Notes under the pieces: generated by a model
Database searches by the model: none
What the model saw: the letters and a program-made list of their open reading frames with translations, nothing else
Told to the model about the DNA's origin: nothing
DNA from: Lutimonas saemankumensis
GTDB taxonomy: Bacteria > Bacteroidota > Bacteroidia > Flavobacteriales > Flavobacteriaceae
Length of the DNA stretch: 64,000 bases
Assembly (NCBI RefSeq): GCF_020171465.1
Contig: NZ_JAIUZR010000004.1
Coordinates: forward strand, 186,001 to 250,000
Direction: 5' to 3'
Shown: positions 12,106-19,989 of the stretch, piece by piece
Position numbering within the stretch: the stretch's first letter is position 1
How the letters are laid out: each line of letters opens with the position of its first letter
Position numbers and translations under genes: made by a program

Positions 12106-12184
12106 GCTAATCGATGTTGCATTCCTGATTTTACGGTTTCCCGCAGTGGATCAATTAATTCCTGGAATGCAACATCCAATTAGC
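12106..12184. repeat. Long inverted repeat between divergent genes
   Basis: GATGTTGCATTCC at 12113-12125 is perfectly complementary to GGAATGCAACATC at 12164-12176. The stem continues outward, after a small internal bulge, with GCTAAT (12106-12111) and ATTAGC (12179-12184). The intervening 38 bases show no clear coding frame. It may be a pair of operator half-sites, a structured RNA, or a relic of a small mobile element. Confidence 0.75.
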
Positions 12185-12271
12185 AATTCATACTCGAGGG
12201 GAAGTGGCTGAATAAAAATGTTGTTCAGTTTCGATAAAATGAAATCGATCATTTAATGCAAAATTAAAGCG

Positions 12272-12279
12272 TATATTTG
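12272..12279 (+). promoter_or_regulatory. -7 box for the membrane propeller protein
   Basis: TATATTTG matches TAnnTTTG and lies 24 bases before the ATG at 12304. No strict TTTG is seen at the -33 position, so an activator may be needed. Confidence 0.45.
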
Positions 12280-12303
12280 GGCTTATAAGATACTCGCATA
12301 ATA

Positions 12304-13644
12304 ATGAGATTATTATTTTTTATTTTATTTATAGGGCTTAGCAGCTATGCTCAGAAAATCAAACTTGAATATGTTAAGGATTATCAAAATTCATCTCTAG
12401 ATACTCTCAAACAGGAATTTTATATATTTTTTAAAGATCGAGTGCTAACGGTCAACCTGAATGATTTTAAAAGGGATGTTCGGCCTCTGACACTTCAGAA
12501 GGGGCTTTCTGAGGATGTTAATTATCTTGAAAATCAGATTATCACAGCGAATGACACCTTGTATTTTGTGTCAAATTCAGGAGGAATGGTATACATGATC
12601 AAAAATGATACGATTAAAAGAATTGATAAGTCTTTTAACCATCAAATGCAGTATGGTTCCTTTCTGTTTGAACACGATGAAACAGCATTCAAGTATGGTG
12701 GATACGGTTTTTGGTCCGACCGTGACTTTTTCACTTATTATTTAAAAAATCAGGATGAATGGGATGTATATCAGCCTGATCAGGGTGGCCCAATTCCTCC
12801 GGGAATTTCGAATCTCTTTGGTATCAAGCAATCTGACAGGGTTTATATTTTTGGTGGTGAATCTGTGAATCCTAAGAATAGAAGGGAAAGGATTATGAAC
12901 TATGAGGCATGGAGCTATAACTTTAGAAATGGTAAATGGAAGTTTCTGGGAAAGCACGATCCTTTCGATATTACCGTCCGGTATATTAAAATAAAGGTTA
13001 AAAACAAGTTGTTATTGGTGGATAAGAACGAGATCATCGAAATTGATATTGAAAACAATACCAAAACCATCTTTAAACACGGTCCGGTGTCTGCACAAGT
13101 TAGAGCTATTGTGTACGGTACCTATTGGAGCGGTAAATTTTACCTGGTCATGGGATCGTCAGGAAACCATTATCTGAATATTGTTGATGAAGAAGATTTT
13201 TTAGGGCCTGTTGTAAGCCAGGCTAAGTTTTACAGGAACAATTCCTTTTGGATCAGGCAAATACTGATATTGGTACTTTCTATTGCGCTTCTTGTCACGG
13301 TATTCCTGATTGGAAAAAGTAGATTAAAAAAAATCAATAAGCTTCAGATCTTGGACAATGGCTTGAAATACAGAAATAAATTCCGGGAATTCAAACCAGA
13401 TTCAATGGAGATCTTGAAATTACTTCTCGAGAAAAAAGAAGTACCGTCAAGTGAGATCCTGAACCTCGTAGAAAAAGAGCAATACAGCCCTGCTCACAAT
13501 GAACGCATCAAGATCCAGAAAATTAAGGATATCAATTTAAAGATTGCCACTTTACTGGGTAAAGACGGAAACGTTATTACAAGTTATAAATCGAAGCATG
13601 ACCGGCGTATCAGGGTGTATACCATTGATGATTCCCTATTTTAA
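12304..13644 (+). CDS. Membrane-anchored propeller-like protein with cytoplasmic helical (possible winged-helix) tail
   Basis: A 446-residue protein. It starts with a signal peptide (MRLLFFILFIGLSSYAQ). Residues about 20-310 have repeated beta-rich segments with Kelch-like wording (DRVYIFGGESVN, AWSYNFRNGKWKFLG). A single transmembrane helix spans about residues 317-338 (QILILVLSIALLVTVFLIG), followed by a basic stop-transfer stretch (KSRLKKINK). The last 100 residues are cytoplasmic and helical, with a SMEILKLLLEKKEVPSSEIL segment and a basic C-terminus (SKHDRRIRVYTID), resembling a winged helix. I infer a one-component transmembrane sensor that may bind DNA. The domain boundaries are by eye; the DNA-binding idea is not proven. 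Confidence 0.75.
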   Translation: MRLLFFILFIGLSSYAQKIKLEYVKDYQNSSLDTLKQEFYIFFKDRVLTVNLNDFKRDVRPLTLQKGLSEDVNYLENQIITANDTLYFVSNSGGMVYMIKNDTIKRIDKSFNHQMQYGSFLFEHDETAFKYGGYGFWSDRDFFTYYLKNQDEWDVYQPDQGGPIPPGISNLFGIKQSDRVYIFGGESVNPKNRRERIMNYEAWSYNFRNGKWKFLGKHDPFDITVRYIKIKVKNKLLLVDKNEIIEIDIENNTKTIFKHGPVSAQVRAIVYGTYWSGKFYLVMGSSGNHYLNIVDEEDFLGPVVSQAKFYRNNSFWIRQILILVLSIALLVTVFLIGKSRLKKINKLQILDNGLKYRNKFREFKPDSMEILKLLLEKKEVPSSEILNLVEKEQYSPAHNERIKIQKIKDINLKIATLLGKDGNVITSYKSKHDRRIRVYTIDDSLF

Positions 13645-13754
13645 AAGATTGTTTAACTCTTAATGGATTATTTTACACAAGGGTTATACAAATATTCCTT
13701 TTTTGGATAGAGTTTTAAATTTTTTGTATCTTAAGGCAACTAAAAATTGAAAAA

Positions 13755-14219
13755 ATGCTATTACCAAAAAGATTAGAGAAGGCGCTGGACAAGATGTACA
13801 CGGCATTTTACAAAGGGGAGCTCAACCCTGAAGACTGTAAGCATTGTGCGGTAGGAAATATTTGTGACAATTATGACTCCTGGAAATATTTTACAGATGT
13901 TCATGGTTCAATGAGGCTAAACTACCTGGGTATTTTAAATGAAAATTTAGGCCGCAGGATCAATGGGTATAGCCCGTCTGAATTGATTATCACGGAAGCG
14001 GTTTTTTTAAAAGCCTGTGGTTATACATTGACAAAATCCAAAAAACTGCTCAAACCGGCCGAAGTCATTACATCTGAAATGATGTTTAAAGGCCTTGATG
14101 CGGCTGTGGCATATCTTTGTAAGCTGGACGGCTTGCAGCATGTCATGGATCATTACAAAAAGCTCGACTTATCTTTACTGCACAAGGAAAGGGAGGCAGA
14201 TAAGCCATCAGTTTCATGA
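13755..14219 (+). CDS. Conserved flavobacterial protein of unknown function
   Basis: A 154-residue cytoplasmic protein. It has a Cys cluster, EDCKHCAVGNICDN (Cys residues at about 28, 31 and 36), followed by NYLGILNENLGRRINGYSPSEL and EAVFLKACGYTL. Proteins of this type occur widely in Flavobacteriaceae and are sometimes labelled NADH-quinone reductase subunit F in databases. No flavin, iron-sulfur or NADH motif of NqrF is present, so that label is not supported here. The Cys cluster could bind a metal. The gene is alone on its strand between unrelated neighbours. Confidence 0.8.
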   Translation: MLLPKRLEKALDKMYTAFYKGELNPEDCKHCAVGNICDNYDSWKYFTDVHGSMRLNYLGILNENLGRRINGYSPSELIITEAVFLKACGYTLTKSKKLLKPAEVITSEMMFKGLDAAVAYLCKLDGLQHVMDHYKKLDLSLLHKEREADKPSVS

Positions 14220-14253
14220 TTGCCTTCATGGTTTCAGGTTGGTCATGTGCTTT

Positions 14254-14703
14254 TTATTCCTGAATTTGTGATTTCAACAATTCGTTCTGTTCTTTCATCA
14301 ACCCGTTAAGGCTGGTCAACAGTTCTATGTTTTTTGGGGTTGTGACAGTTTTATCTTTGGTGTCCTCCGCTTTTTTTATCAGTCGGTTCATAAATTTGAC
14401 CACCACAAATATGGTAAACCCGATAATGAAAAAATCCACGGCCGCTTCTATCAGAGCCCCGTAACCTATGGCTACTTCTTCTTTAGCAACGGTACCATCT
14501 TCTGCAACAATGGCGTTCTTCAAAACAATACGCATGTCCTGAATATCCATGTTCCCTGATAAAAGAGATAAAGGAGGCAACATAACCTGCTTCACCAAAA
14601 CATCAATTACTTTGTTAAACGCGGCTCCAATGATGATACCAATGGCCATATCCATCATATTACCCTTAACCGCAAAATCCTTAAATTCTTTAAAAAGCTT
14701 CAT
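14254..14703 (-). CDS. mscL: Large-conductance mechanosensitive channel MscL
   Basis: A 149-residue inner-membrane protein. The N-terminus (KEFKDFAVKGNMMDMAIGIIIGAAF) is the conserved amphipathic helix plus pore-lining TM1 of MscL. TM2 is about residues 88-108 (AAVDFFIIGFTIFVVVKFMNRL), followed by a charged C-terminal bundle helix. The periplasmic loop is slightly longer than in E. coli MscL. The channel forms a pentamer that opens under membrane tension and protects against hypo-osmotic shock. It is monocistronic and divergent from the HD-domain gene. Confidence 0.95.
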   Translation of the reverse strand: MKLFKEFKDFAVKGNMMDMAIGIIIGAAFNKVIDVLVKQVMLPPLSLLSGNMDIQDMRIVLKNAIVAEDGTVAKEEVAIGYGALIEAAVDFFIIGFTIFVVVKFMNRLIKKAEDTKDKTVTTPKNIELLTSLNGLMKEQNELLKSQIQE

Positions 14704-14788
14704 TGTATTTGTTTTTTGATCGGCTAAAGATATTTTTTAAAATCGAAAGTTTTGATATTTCGGTATCTTTAATCATTCAAGCTAACTT

Positions 14789-15325
14789 ATGAAACTACAA
14801 GATCTGTATCAAAAGGCTATCAAATTTGCAGGTGAAAAACACGGTGATCAAAAGATGCCGGGAAATCAGGCCAGTTACCTGGTACATCTTTCCAATGTGG
14901 CCATGGAAGTGCTTCTGGCCAGTCAGCATGAGGAAGGATTTAATACAGAACTTGCGGTTCAGGCAGCAATATTACATGACACATTAGAGGATACTGACAC
15001 ATCTTTTGAAGAACTCAAAGAAGTTTTCGGCTTCAAAGTTGCTGATGCCGTACTTTCTTTATCAAAAAATGAAGATCTGGATAAGGAACTACAGATTCCA
15101 GACAGCCTGGCCCGTATACGCCTTCAGCCCAAAGAGATCTGGGCCGTTAAACTGGCTGACCGCATTTCAAACATGCAGGAACCACCTGAAAACTGGGATA
15201 AAAACAAGCGTATTGCCTATCAGCTTGCCGCCCGAATGATATTGATGCACTTAAAAGGTGGCAATAATTATCTCGAAAAAAGGCTTGAAGAAAAAATTCT
15301 GGCTTATGATGAGTATATCAATTGA
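14789..15325 (+). CDS. HD-domain hydrolase, MESH1/SpoT-like
   Basis: A 178-residue cytoplasmic protein built as one HD domain. YLVHLSNVAMEV supplies the first His, AAILHDTLEDTDT is the HD pair with the ED that follows in SpoT and MESH1, and VKLADRISNMQ gives the last Asp. This matches the small stand-alone HD proteins related to the (p)ppGpp hydrolase domain of SpoT. It may remove the 3'-diphosphate from ppGpp or from NADPH-like substrates (both activities are known in the family). The synthetase and TGS domains are absent. The final codons lie inside a 29-bp tandem duplication. Confidence 0.8.
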   Translation: MKLQDLYQKAIKFAGEKHGDQKMPGNQASYLVHLSNVAMEVLLASQHEEGFNTELAVQAAILHDTLEDTDTSFEELKEVFGFKVADAVLSLSKNEDLDKELQIPDSLARIRLQPKEIWAVKLADRISNMQEPPENWDKNKRIAYQLAARMILMHLKGGNNYLEKRLEEKILAYDEYIN

Positions 15326-15365
15326 AACCTCTTTAAGATGAGTATATCAACTGAAACCTCTTTAA
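15308..15365 (+). repeat. 29-bp tandem duplication at the end of the HD gene
   Basis: Bases 15308-15336 are repeated at 15337-15365 with a single difference (AAT to AAC). The unit carries the last five codons and stop of the HD gene (Asp-Glu-Tyr-Ile-Asn-stop). The lone change would be silent if the second copy were the coding one. The unit length is not a multiple of three, and the copy after the stop is not translated. Confidence 0.9.
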
Positions 15366-15370
15366 ATGGA

Positions 15371-16042
15371 CTAAGCTTTTTTTGTTCTTTTAATGATGGC
15401 CAGCGAAAGTGTTACCAATCGGCTTATCTCAGCTAAGTCATAGATCCCTTTACCATTCTTCTTGATCAATTGAGAACCCATTCCCACACAGGTAACCCCC
15501 GCTTTGAACCATGCACCAAGATTCTTTTCATTGGGAGAGACCCCTCCTGTTGGCATGATGCATGTCCAGGGTTGAGGGCCTTTTACAGCTTTAACAAATT
15601 CAGGCCCGTAGACTCCTCCCGGAAAAAGTTTGACGATCTCACAACCCAGTTCTTCGGCCCGTGCAATTTCAGTCAGGGTTCCGCATCCGGGTGACCACAG
15701 AACCTTTCTGCGGTTACAGACAATGGCAATATCCTCGCGTAACACGGGAGTAACAATAAAATTGGCTCCCAAAGACATAAATCGAGAAGCAGCTGCGGCA
15801 TCAGTTACCGAGCCAACACCTAAGATCATTCCCGGCAGTTCGCGGTTCACATATTTAGCCAGCTCCCCAAAAACTTCGTGCGCAAAATCCCCGCGGGCGG
15901 TAAATTCCAGCAATCTCGCCCCGCCATCATAACAGGCTTTGACCACTTCTTTACTAATTTCTACATCAGGATGGTAAAACAAGGGTACCAATCCTGTTTG
16001 CTTCATAACTTCCGCTACTTCCAATCTTGAAAACTGTGCCAT
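15371..16042 (-). CDS. eda: 2-keto-3-deoxy-6-phosphogluconate / 4-hydroxy-2-oxoglutarate aldolase
   Basis: A 223-residue class I aldolase of the KDPG/KHG family. The Schiff-base Lys is Lys138 in EIVKLFPGG; the general base is Glu46 in LLEFTAR; MPTGGV is the phosphate-binding loop. It cleaves KDPG to pyruvate and glyceraldehyde 3-phosphate, the last step of the Entner-Doudoroff and uronate pathways, and so drains sugar acids derived from algal polysaccharides. No kdgK or uxu genes lie nearby. An 18-bp inverted repeat sits between the promoter boxes upstream, suggesting repression by a LacI- or GntR-type protein. Confidence 0.93.
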   Translation of the reverse strand: MAQFSRLEVAEVMKQTGLVPLFYHPDVEISKEVVKACYDGGARLLEFTARGDFAHEVFGELAKYVNRELPGMILGVGSVTDAAAASRFMSLGANFIVTPVLREDIAIVCNRRKVLWSPGCGTLTEIARAEELGCEIVKLFPGGVYGPEFVKAVKGPQPWTCIMPTGGVSPNEKNLGAWFKAGVTCVGMGSQLIKKNGKGIYDLAEISRLVTLSLAIIKRTKKA

Positions 16043-16067
16043 AATAATCTGTTCAAATATCCAATAT

Positions 16068-16099
16068 GCAAGATAGGTTCTATTCGTTTAGAACACAAA
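16068..16099 (-). promoter_or_regulatory. eda promoter with inverted-repeat operator in the spacer
   Basis: On the minus strand, TTTG (16096-16099) and a degraded -7 box TATCTTGC (16068-16075) are 20 bp apart. Between them lies GTTCTA-TTCGTT-TAGAAC (plus-strand reading, 16077-16094), with perfect 6-bp arms. A regulator there would block polymerase. Confidence 0.55.
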
Positions 16100-16197
16100 T
16101 CATTTATGACCAATTACATTCTAAAATTTCACCAAAATAATCGTAACATTCCTCGACTCAATGCGTCAAGTAATTGTATCCAAAATTCCATCAGACC

Positions 16198-17436
16198 ATG
16201 ACAGTCAAGGCAAGCTCCCAAAGAATTCACAATATCGATGCACTCCGAGGTTTTGCCCTGGCCGGAGTGGTTATCGTACACATGATCGAACAATACATAG
16301 CGGGGCCTCCTCCTCCTGGTTTTATGGAAGGGGTAAATAGCCTGCCGGACAACATTCTTCGAGGGTTGATACAGATCTTTTTCTCCGGAAAGTTTTTTGC
16401 CCTCTTTTCCATTTTGTTCGGGCTAAGTTTTTTTATCCAGATGGAATCAGCACAAAAAAAGGGTACAAATTTTGGAGGTCGTTTCCTCTGGAGAGCCCTT
16501 CTTCTTTTTGGGATAGGCTATGTGCATCAACTCTTTTACCGGGGTGATATCCTGACTATTTACGCCGTGCTCGCTCCTTTTTTGATTCCTTTTTACAGGG
16601 TTCCCACAAAATGGATTCTGATTACAGCCGGATTTATCATTCTTGGATTTCCACGGATCATTTCCTTTTACGTTTTTGGTGGAGAAAGCGTTACCGGAAT
16701 TCATCCGATGATGGATACTGAAAATCCTCAAATTCAGGCTTATTTTAATACCATTGAGAACGGAACGATCTGGGAAGTATTCAGAGCCAATGCGGGATAC
16801 GGAATGCTTACAAAAATTGATTTCCAGCTTTCTGTTTTTGGAAGGTTCTATTACACTTTTGCTTACTTTTTGATCGGACTTTGGCTGGGAAGAACAGGTA
16901 TCTTTCAGCATATTGAGCAGTACGCAAAAAAAATCAAAGATTTTATGCTTTGGTCGATAGTGGTCGCCCTGGTTTCTGTGGTTATAACCTTTGCTGTTTT
17001 TGCTTCTGCCGGCCAGCAGGTGGATCCCGGTTCTTTTATTTTCATGCTGGGGATGAATTTTATGGATTGGGTCAATATAGCCATGGCATCCATTATTCTA
17101 TGCGGTTTCCTTTTGCTCTACAAGAAGGTTAAATGGGAAAAAAGGCTTTTGTATTTTGCTCCTTTCGGAAGAATGGCCCTTACCAATTATTTCTTCCAAT
17201 CGGTGATCGGCACTTTTATTTTATTTGGATGGGGTCTGGGCATGCTCGGGCAGCTCAGGAATCTGTATATGCTCCTTATTGCCATAGCAGTAATCATCCT
17301 TCAAACCGCTTTTAGCAAATACTGGTTAAAAAAGTTCCGATATGGTCCTCTGGAATGGCTTTGGCGATGCGGAACCCATTTAAAATGGCAGCCCTTCTTG
17401 ATCGATAAGAAAAGAACCGAATTAGCTACCGGATAA
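16198..17436 (+). CDS. DUF418 family membrane protein
   Basis: A 412-residue inner-membrane protein from the ATG at 16198 (a TTG at 16174 would add eight residues without family support). The N-terminus RIHNIDALRGFALAGVVIVHMI is the family signature, like that of acyltransferase-3-type proteins. About ten hydrophobic helices follow, with the DUF418 domain covering the last ~170 residues (FGRMALTNYFFQSVIGTFI, then FRYGPLEWLWR). The substrate is unknown; transport or membrane acyl transfer has been proposed for relatives. It is divergent from eda and shares no evident transcript with the GH9 gene. Confidence 0.88.
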   Translation: MTVKASSQRIHNIDALRGFALAGVVIVHMIEQYIAGPPPPGFMEGVNSLPDNILRGLIQIFFSGKFFALFSILFGLSFFIQMESAQKKGTNFGGRFLWRALLLFGIGYVHQLFYRGDILTIYAVLAPFLIPFYRVPTKWILITAGFIILGFPRIISFYVFGGESVTGIHPMMDTENPQIQAYFNTIENGTIWEVFRANAGYGMLTKIDFQLSVFGRFYYTFAYFLIGLWLGRTGIFQHIEQYAKKIKDFMLWSIVVALVSVVITFAVFASAGQQVDPGSFIFMLGMNFMDWVNIAMASIILCGFLLLYKKVKWEKRLLYFAPFGRMALTNYFFQSVIGTFILFGWGLGMLGQLRNLYMLLIAIAVIILQTAFSKYWLKKFRYGPLEWLWRCGTHLKWQPFLIDKKRTELATG

Positions 17437-17555
17437 AATGGAGAATTTTTTTGAATAATTTGAATCGTTTTGTGACAAATTAATATTACGTTTTGATCCC
17501 ATATTCAAGTACATTTGAGGGTTGATTGACTATAATAGAACAAAAATCTTTGACA

Positions 17556-19253
17556 ATGAAAAAACTGATTGTACTGAGTGCCTTAATTTTGTTAATTACT
17601 TATGGTTGTGATTCTAAAAAAGAATCAGCAAAAATTTCTGATCAGATCAGAATAAACCAAATTGGATTTTATCCGTCTTCGGTCAAACAATTTACCGTTG
17701 TTGATACCGAAGCGAGCAGCTTTAAGCTGGTTGATGCTTATAACAACAAAGTCTATGCCGGAGAACTGGTTGATCAGGGAACATGGGAGGCTTCAGGGGA
17801 AAAGGTGTTGCTGGGTGATTTCTCTTCATTTACGGCTCCGGGGGCCTATTATATTGTGGTAAACGATTCTATCGCTTCTTACCCTTTCAAGATTAAAAAA
17901 GGACTTTATGGTTCTGCCTTAAAAGCGGCCATCAAAAGTTATTATTTTCAAAGGGCTTCCATGCCTATTGCTGAAGAGTATGGTGGCATTTACCAAAGAG
18001 CGGAAGGCCATTTGGATGATAAATGTTTGTATCATCCCTCATCAGGAAGAACAGAAGGAACTTTGAATTCTCCGGGAGGCTGGTACGACGCCGGAGATTA
18101 TGGAAAATACATTGTAAATGCTTCGCTTTCTGTGGGCCAGATGTTGTTAATACTTGAACAATACCCGGAAATGATGATCAATATCGGCCTTAATATTCCG
18201 GAAACCGGCAATGGAATCACCGATCTTTGGGATGAATTGAGGTATGAGCTCGACTGGATCCAAACCATGCAGGACGATGATGGTGGTGTTTATTTTAAAT
18301 TAACGGCCAAAGGGTTCAGTGGATTTGTGATGCCCGAAGATTATGACCTTGACCGCTATATTATTGGTAAAGGAACGGCTTCCACACTTGACTTTGCTGC
18401 TGTATTGGCCCAGGCTTCAAGGTTGTACAAAAACATCGATGAAAAATGGGCTTCCAAGGCCCTGGAGGCTTCTAAAAAGGCCTTTAAATGGGCTGAGGAA
18501 AATAACAATATTCCCTTTAAAAATCCGGAAGATGTAAGTACCGGAGAATACGGTGATGATGAATTTTCGGATGATTTTTTCTGGGCAAGTACGGAACTTT
18601 ACCTGGCGACCCAGGAAGATCAGTATAAAACAGCAATGCTCAAATACCAGCCGGCCTATGAACACAAGCTCGCTGACAGCTGGAAGAATTTTGTCAGAAA
18701 TGTTGGCTTTCATTCCCTGCTTGAAAATCGTGACAAACTCGACCAGGCAATGGCAGATCAACTTGTTCAGGGACACAAGGCTCTGGCTGATGATATCCTT
18801 CAAAAAATACAAGAGCATCCTTACCGTATTGGCTTAAACAGTTTTGAATGGGGATCTAACAGTGATATTCTGAATCAGGCCTTGATCCTTTGCGTCGCTC
18901 ACAGATTGACCGGAGAAGAGAAATATCTTTTGGGTGCAGAACAGATCACAGATTATATTTTTGGAAAAAATGCAACCGGATATTCTTTTATGACCGGATT
19001 TGGCGCTAAAAAGGTAATGTTCCCCCACCACAGGCCGAGCGGGGCAGACTCAATAGCCGATCCCGTTCCTGGATTTATTATTGGAGGCCCCAATGATGAC
19101 CGTCAGGATGCACACGATGTAAACTATAGTTCTGAGTTTCCTGCCAAGGCCTATATGGATGTCGAGCCCAGTTTCGCTTCGAACGAAGTTTGTATCAACT
19201 GGAACGCACCAGCAGTTTACGTATTGGGTTACCTGGAAGAAGTCAGGAATTAA
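17556..19253 (+). CDS. Glycoside hydrolase family 9 endoglucanase-type lipoprotein
   Basis: I chose the ATG at 17556, which gives a lipoprotein signal peptide (MKKLIVLSALILLITYGC, Cys18 lipidated); an upstream frame would add ten residues. Length is 565 residues. An Ig-like CelD_N domain (about 30-115) precedes the GH9 (alpha/alpha)6 barrel. The base is in GGWYDAGDYGKY (Asp178 and Asp181), and the acid is Glu544 in SNEVCINWNAP. HHRPSG near residue 490 is the conserved subsite His/Arg. It should cleave beta-1,4-glucans, or be an exo-acting glucosidase/glucosaminidase as other members are, at the cell surface. A TACATTTG box lies at 17510-17517. Confidence 0.9.
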   Translation: MKKLIVLSALILLITYGCDSKKESAKISDQIRINQIGFYPSSVKQFTVVDTEASSFKLVDAYNNKVYAGELVDQGTWEASGEKVLLGDFSSFTAPGAYYIVVNDSIASYPFKIKKGLYGSALKAAIKSYYFQRASMPIAEEYGGIYQRAEGHLDDKCLYHPSSGRTEGTLNSPGGWYDAGDYGKYIVNASLSVGQMLLILEQYPEMMINIGLNIPETGNGITDLWDELRYELDWIQTMQDDDGGVYFKLTAKGFSGFVMPEDYDLDRYIIGKGTASTLDFAAVLAQASRLYKNIDEKWASKALEASKKAFKWAEENNNIPFKNPEDVSTGEYGDDEFSDDFFWASTELYLATQEDQYKTAMLKYQPAYEHKLADSWKNFVRNVGFHSLLENRDKLDQAMADQLVQGHKALADDILQKIQEHPYRIGLNSFEWGSNSDILNQALILCVAHRLTGEEKYLLGAEQITDYIFGKNATGYSFMTGFGAKKVMFPHHRPSGADSIADPVPGFIIGGPNDDRQDAHDVNYSSEFPAKAYMDVEPSFASNEVCINWNAPAVYVLGYLEEVRN

Positions 19254-19306
19254 TTCGAGGAAAATATTTGTATTTTTGAAAGCAGTTGATCAAAACGCTG
19301 CTTTTT

Positions 19307-19894
19307 ATGGATAAATTTCAACCTTTACTGGATTATATCAACCGCATAGTTGATCTTACCGAGGAAGAAGAAGGTATCCTTGCTTCATTCATTTCCACCC
19401 GGAAATTGCTTAAAGGCCAATATTTTCTTCAACAAGGTGACGTTTGTAAATTTAGCGGGTTTGTGATTTCCGGTTGTACCAAAACCTTTTATGTAGATGA
19501 CGAAGGGCAAGAACACGTTGTCATGTTCTCTATTGAAGATTGGTGGACCTCAGATATGGGCAGCTATATATCCCAAAAACCTGCTGACTTCAACGTGCAG
19601 TGCCTGGAAAATACAGAATTGATTCAGTTTTCCTATGAGAACCAGCAACAAATGATGAAAGAAATCCCAAAACTGGAACGGTTTTTTAGAATCATCGTAC
19701 AAAGGGCTCTTGTTGCCTCTCAAAAAAGAATTGTCAGAAACCTGAGCATGAGCGCTAAAGATCGATATCTCTTTTTTAGAAATGAATACCCAAAAATTGA
19801 GCAAAGAATACCGCAATACCTGATCGCTTCTTATTTAGGGATTACCAAAGAATTTTTGAGTAAAATCAAAAGCCAGCTCATTCTTGAGCAATAG
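19307..19894 (+). CDS. Crp/Fnr-family transcriptional regulator
   Basis: I start at the ATG 19307 (MDKFQPLLDYIN); a TTG seven codons earlier is less likely. The product has 195 residues. Residues about 25-115 form a cyclic-nucleotide-binding-type beta-roll (KLLKGQYFLQQGDVCKFSGF, GCTKTFYVDDEGQEHVVMF), with the ligand pocket residues of true CRP not conserved. RIPQYLIASYLGITKEFLSKI at the C-terminus is a helix-turn-helix. There are no FNR-type Cys clusters. The promoter of the next gene carries a palindrome four bases after this gene ends, and a matching site precedes the NTF2-YceI genes, so it may control both; that link is inference. Confidence 0.88.
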   Translation: MDKFQPLLDYINRIVDLTEEEEGILASFISTRKLLKGQYFLQQGDVCKFSGFVISGCTKTFYVDDEGQEHVVMFSIEDWWTSDMGSYISQKPADFNVQCLENTELIQFSYENQQQMMKEIPKLERFFRIIVQRALVASQKRIVRNLSMSAKDRYLFFRNEYPKIEQRIPQYLIASYLGITKEFLSKIKSQLILEQ

Positions 19895-19897
19895 TTT

Positions 19898-19965
19898 GTT
19901 AATCTAGTTTAACATCTATTGATAAGCTACTTCATTTTATAGAAAGCATAGGTTTCGGAACTTTG
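19898..19965 (+). promoter_or_regulatory. Palindromic operator plus promoter for the pirin genes (site 1)
   Basis: GTTAATCTAGTTTAAC at 19898-19913 is a near-perfect 16-bp palindrome, followed by AT-N3-TTGATAA. A -7-like box GAACTTTG ends at 19965. The palindrome centre is 56.5 bp before the TTTG, putting it roughly 62 bp before the expected start, where class I CRP-type activators bind. The same arrangement recurs at 21960-22027. Confidence 0.65.
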
Positions 19966-19989
19966 TCAAGAATTTCTAAAACTCAAAAA

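Noticed and set aside
13755-14219. NADH-quinone reductase subunit F label for the 154-residue protein
   Set aside because: No flavin, NADH or 2Fe-2S motif and far too short for NqrF.
16447-16911. 154-codon frame antisense to the DUF418 gene
   Set aside because: Fully within a clear membrane-protein gene, no promoter or start context.
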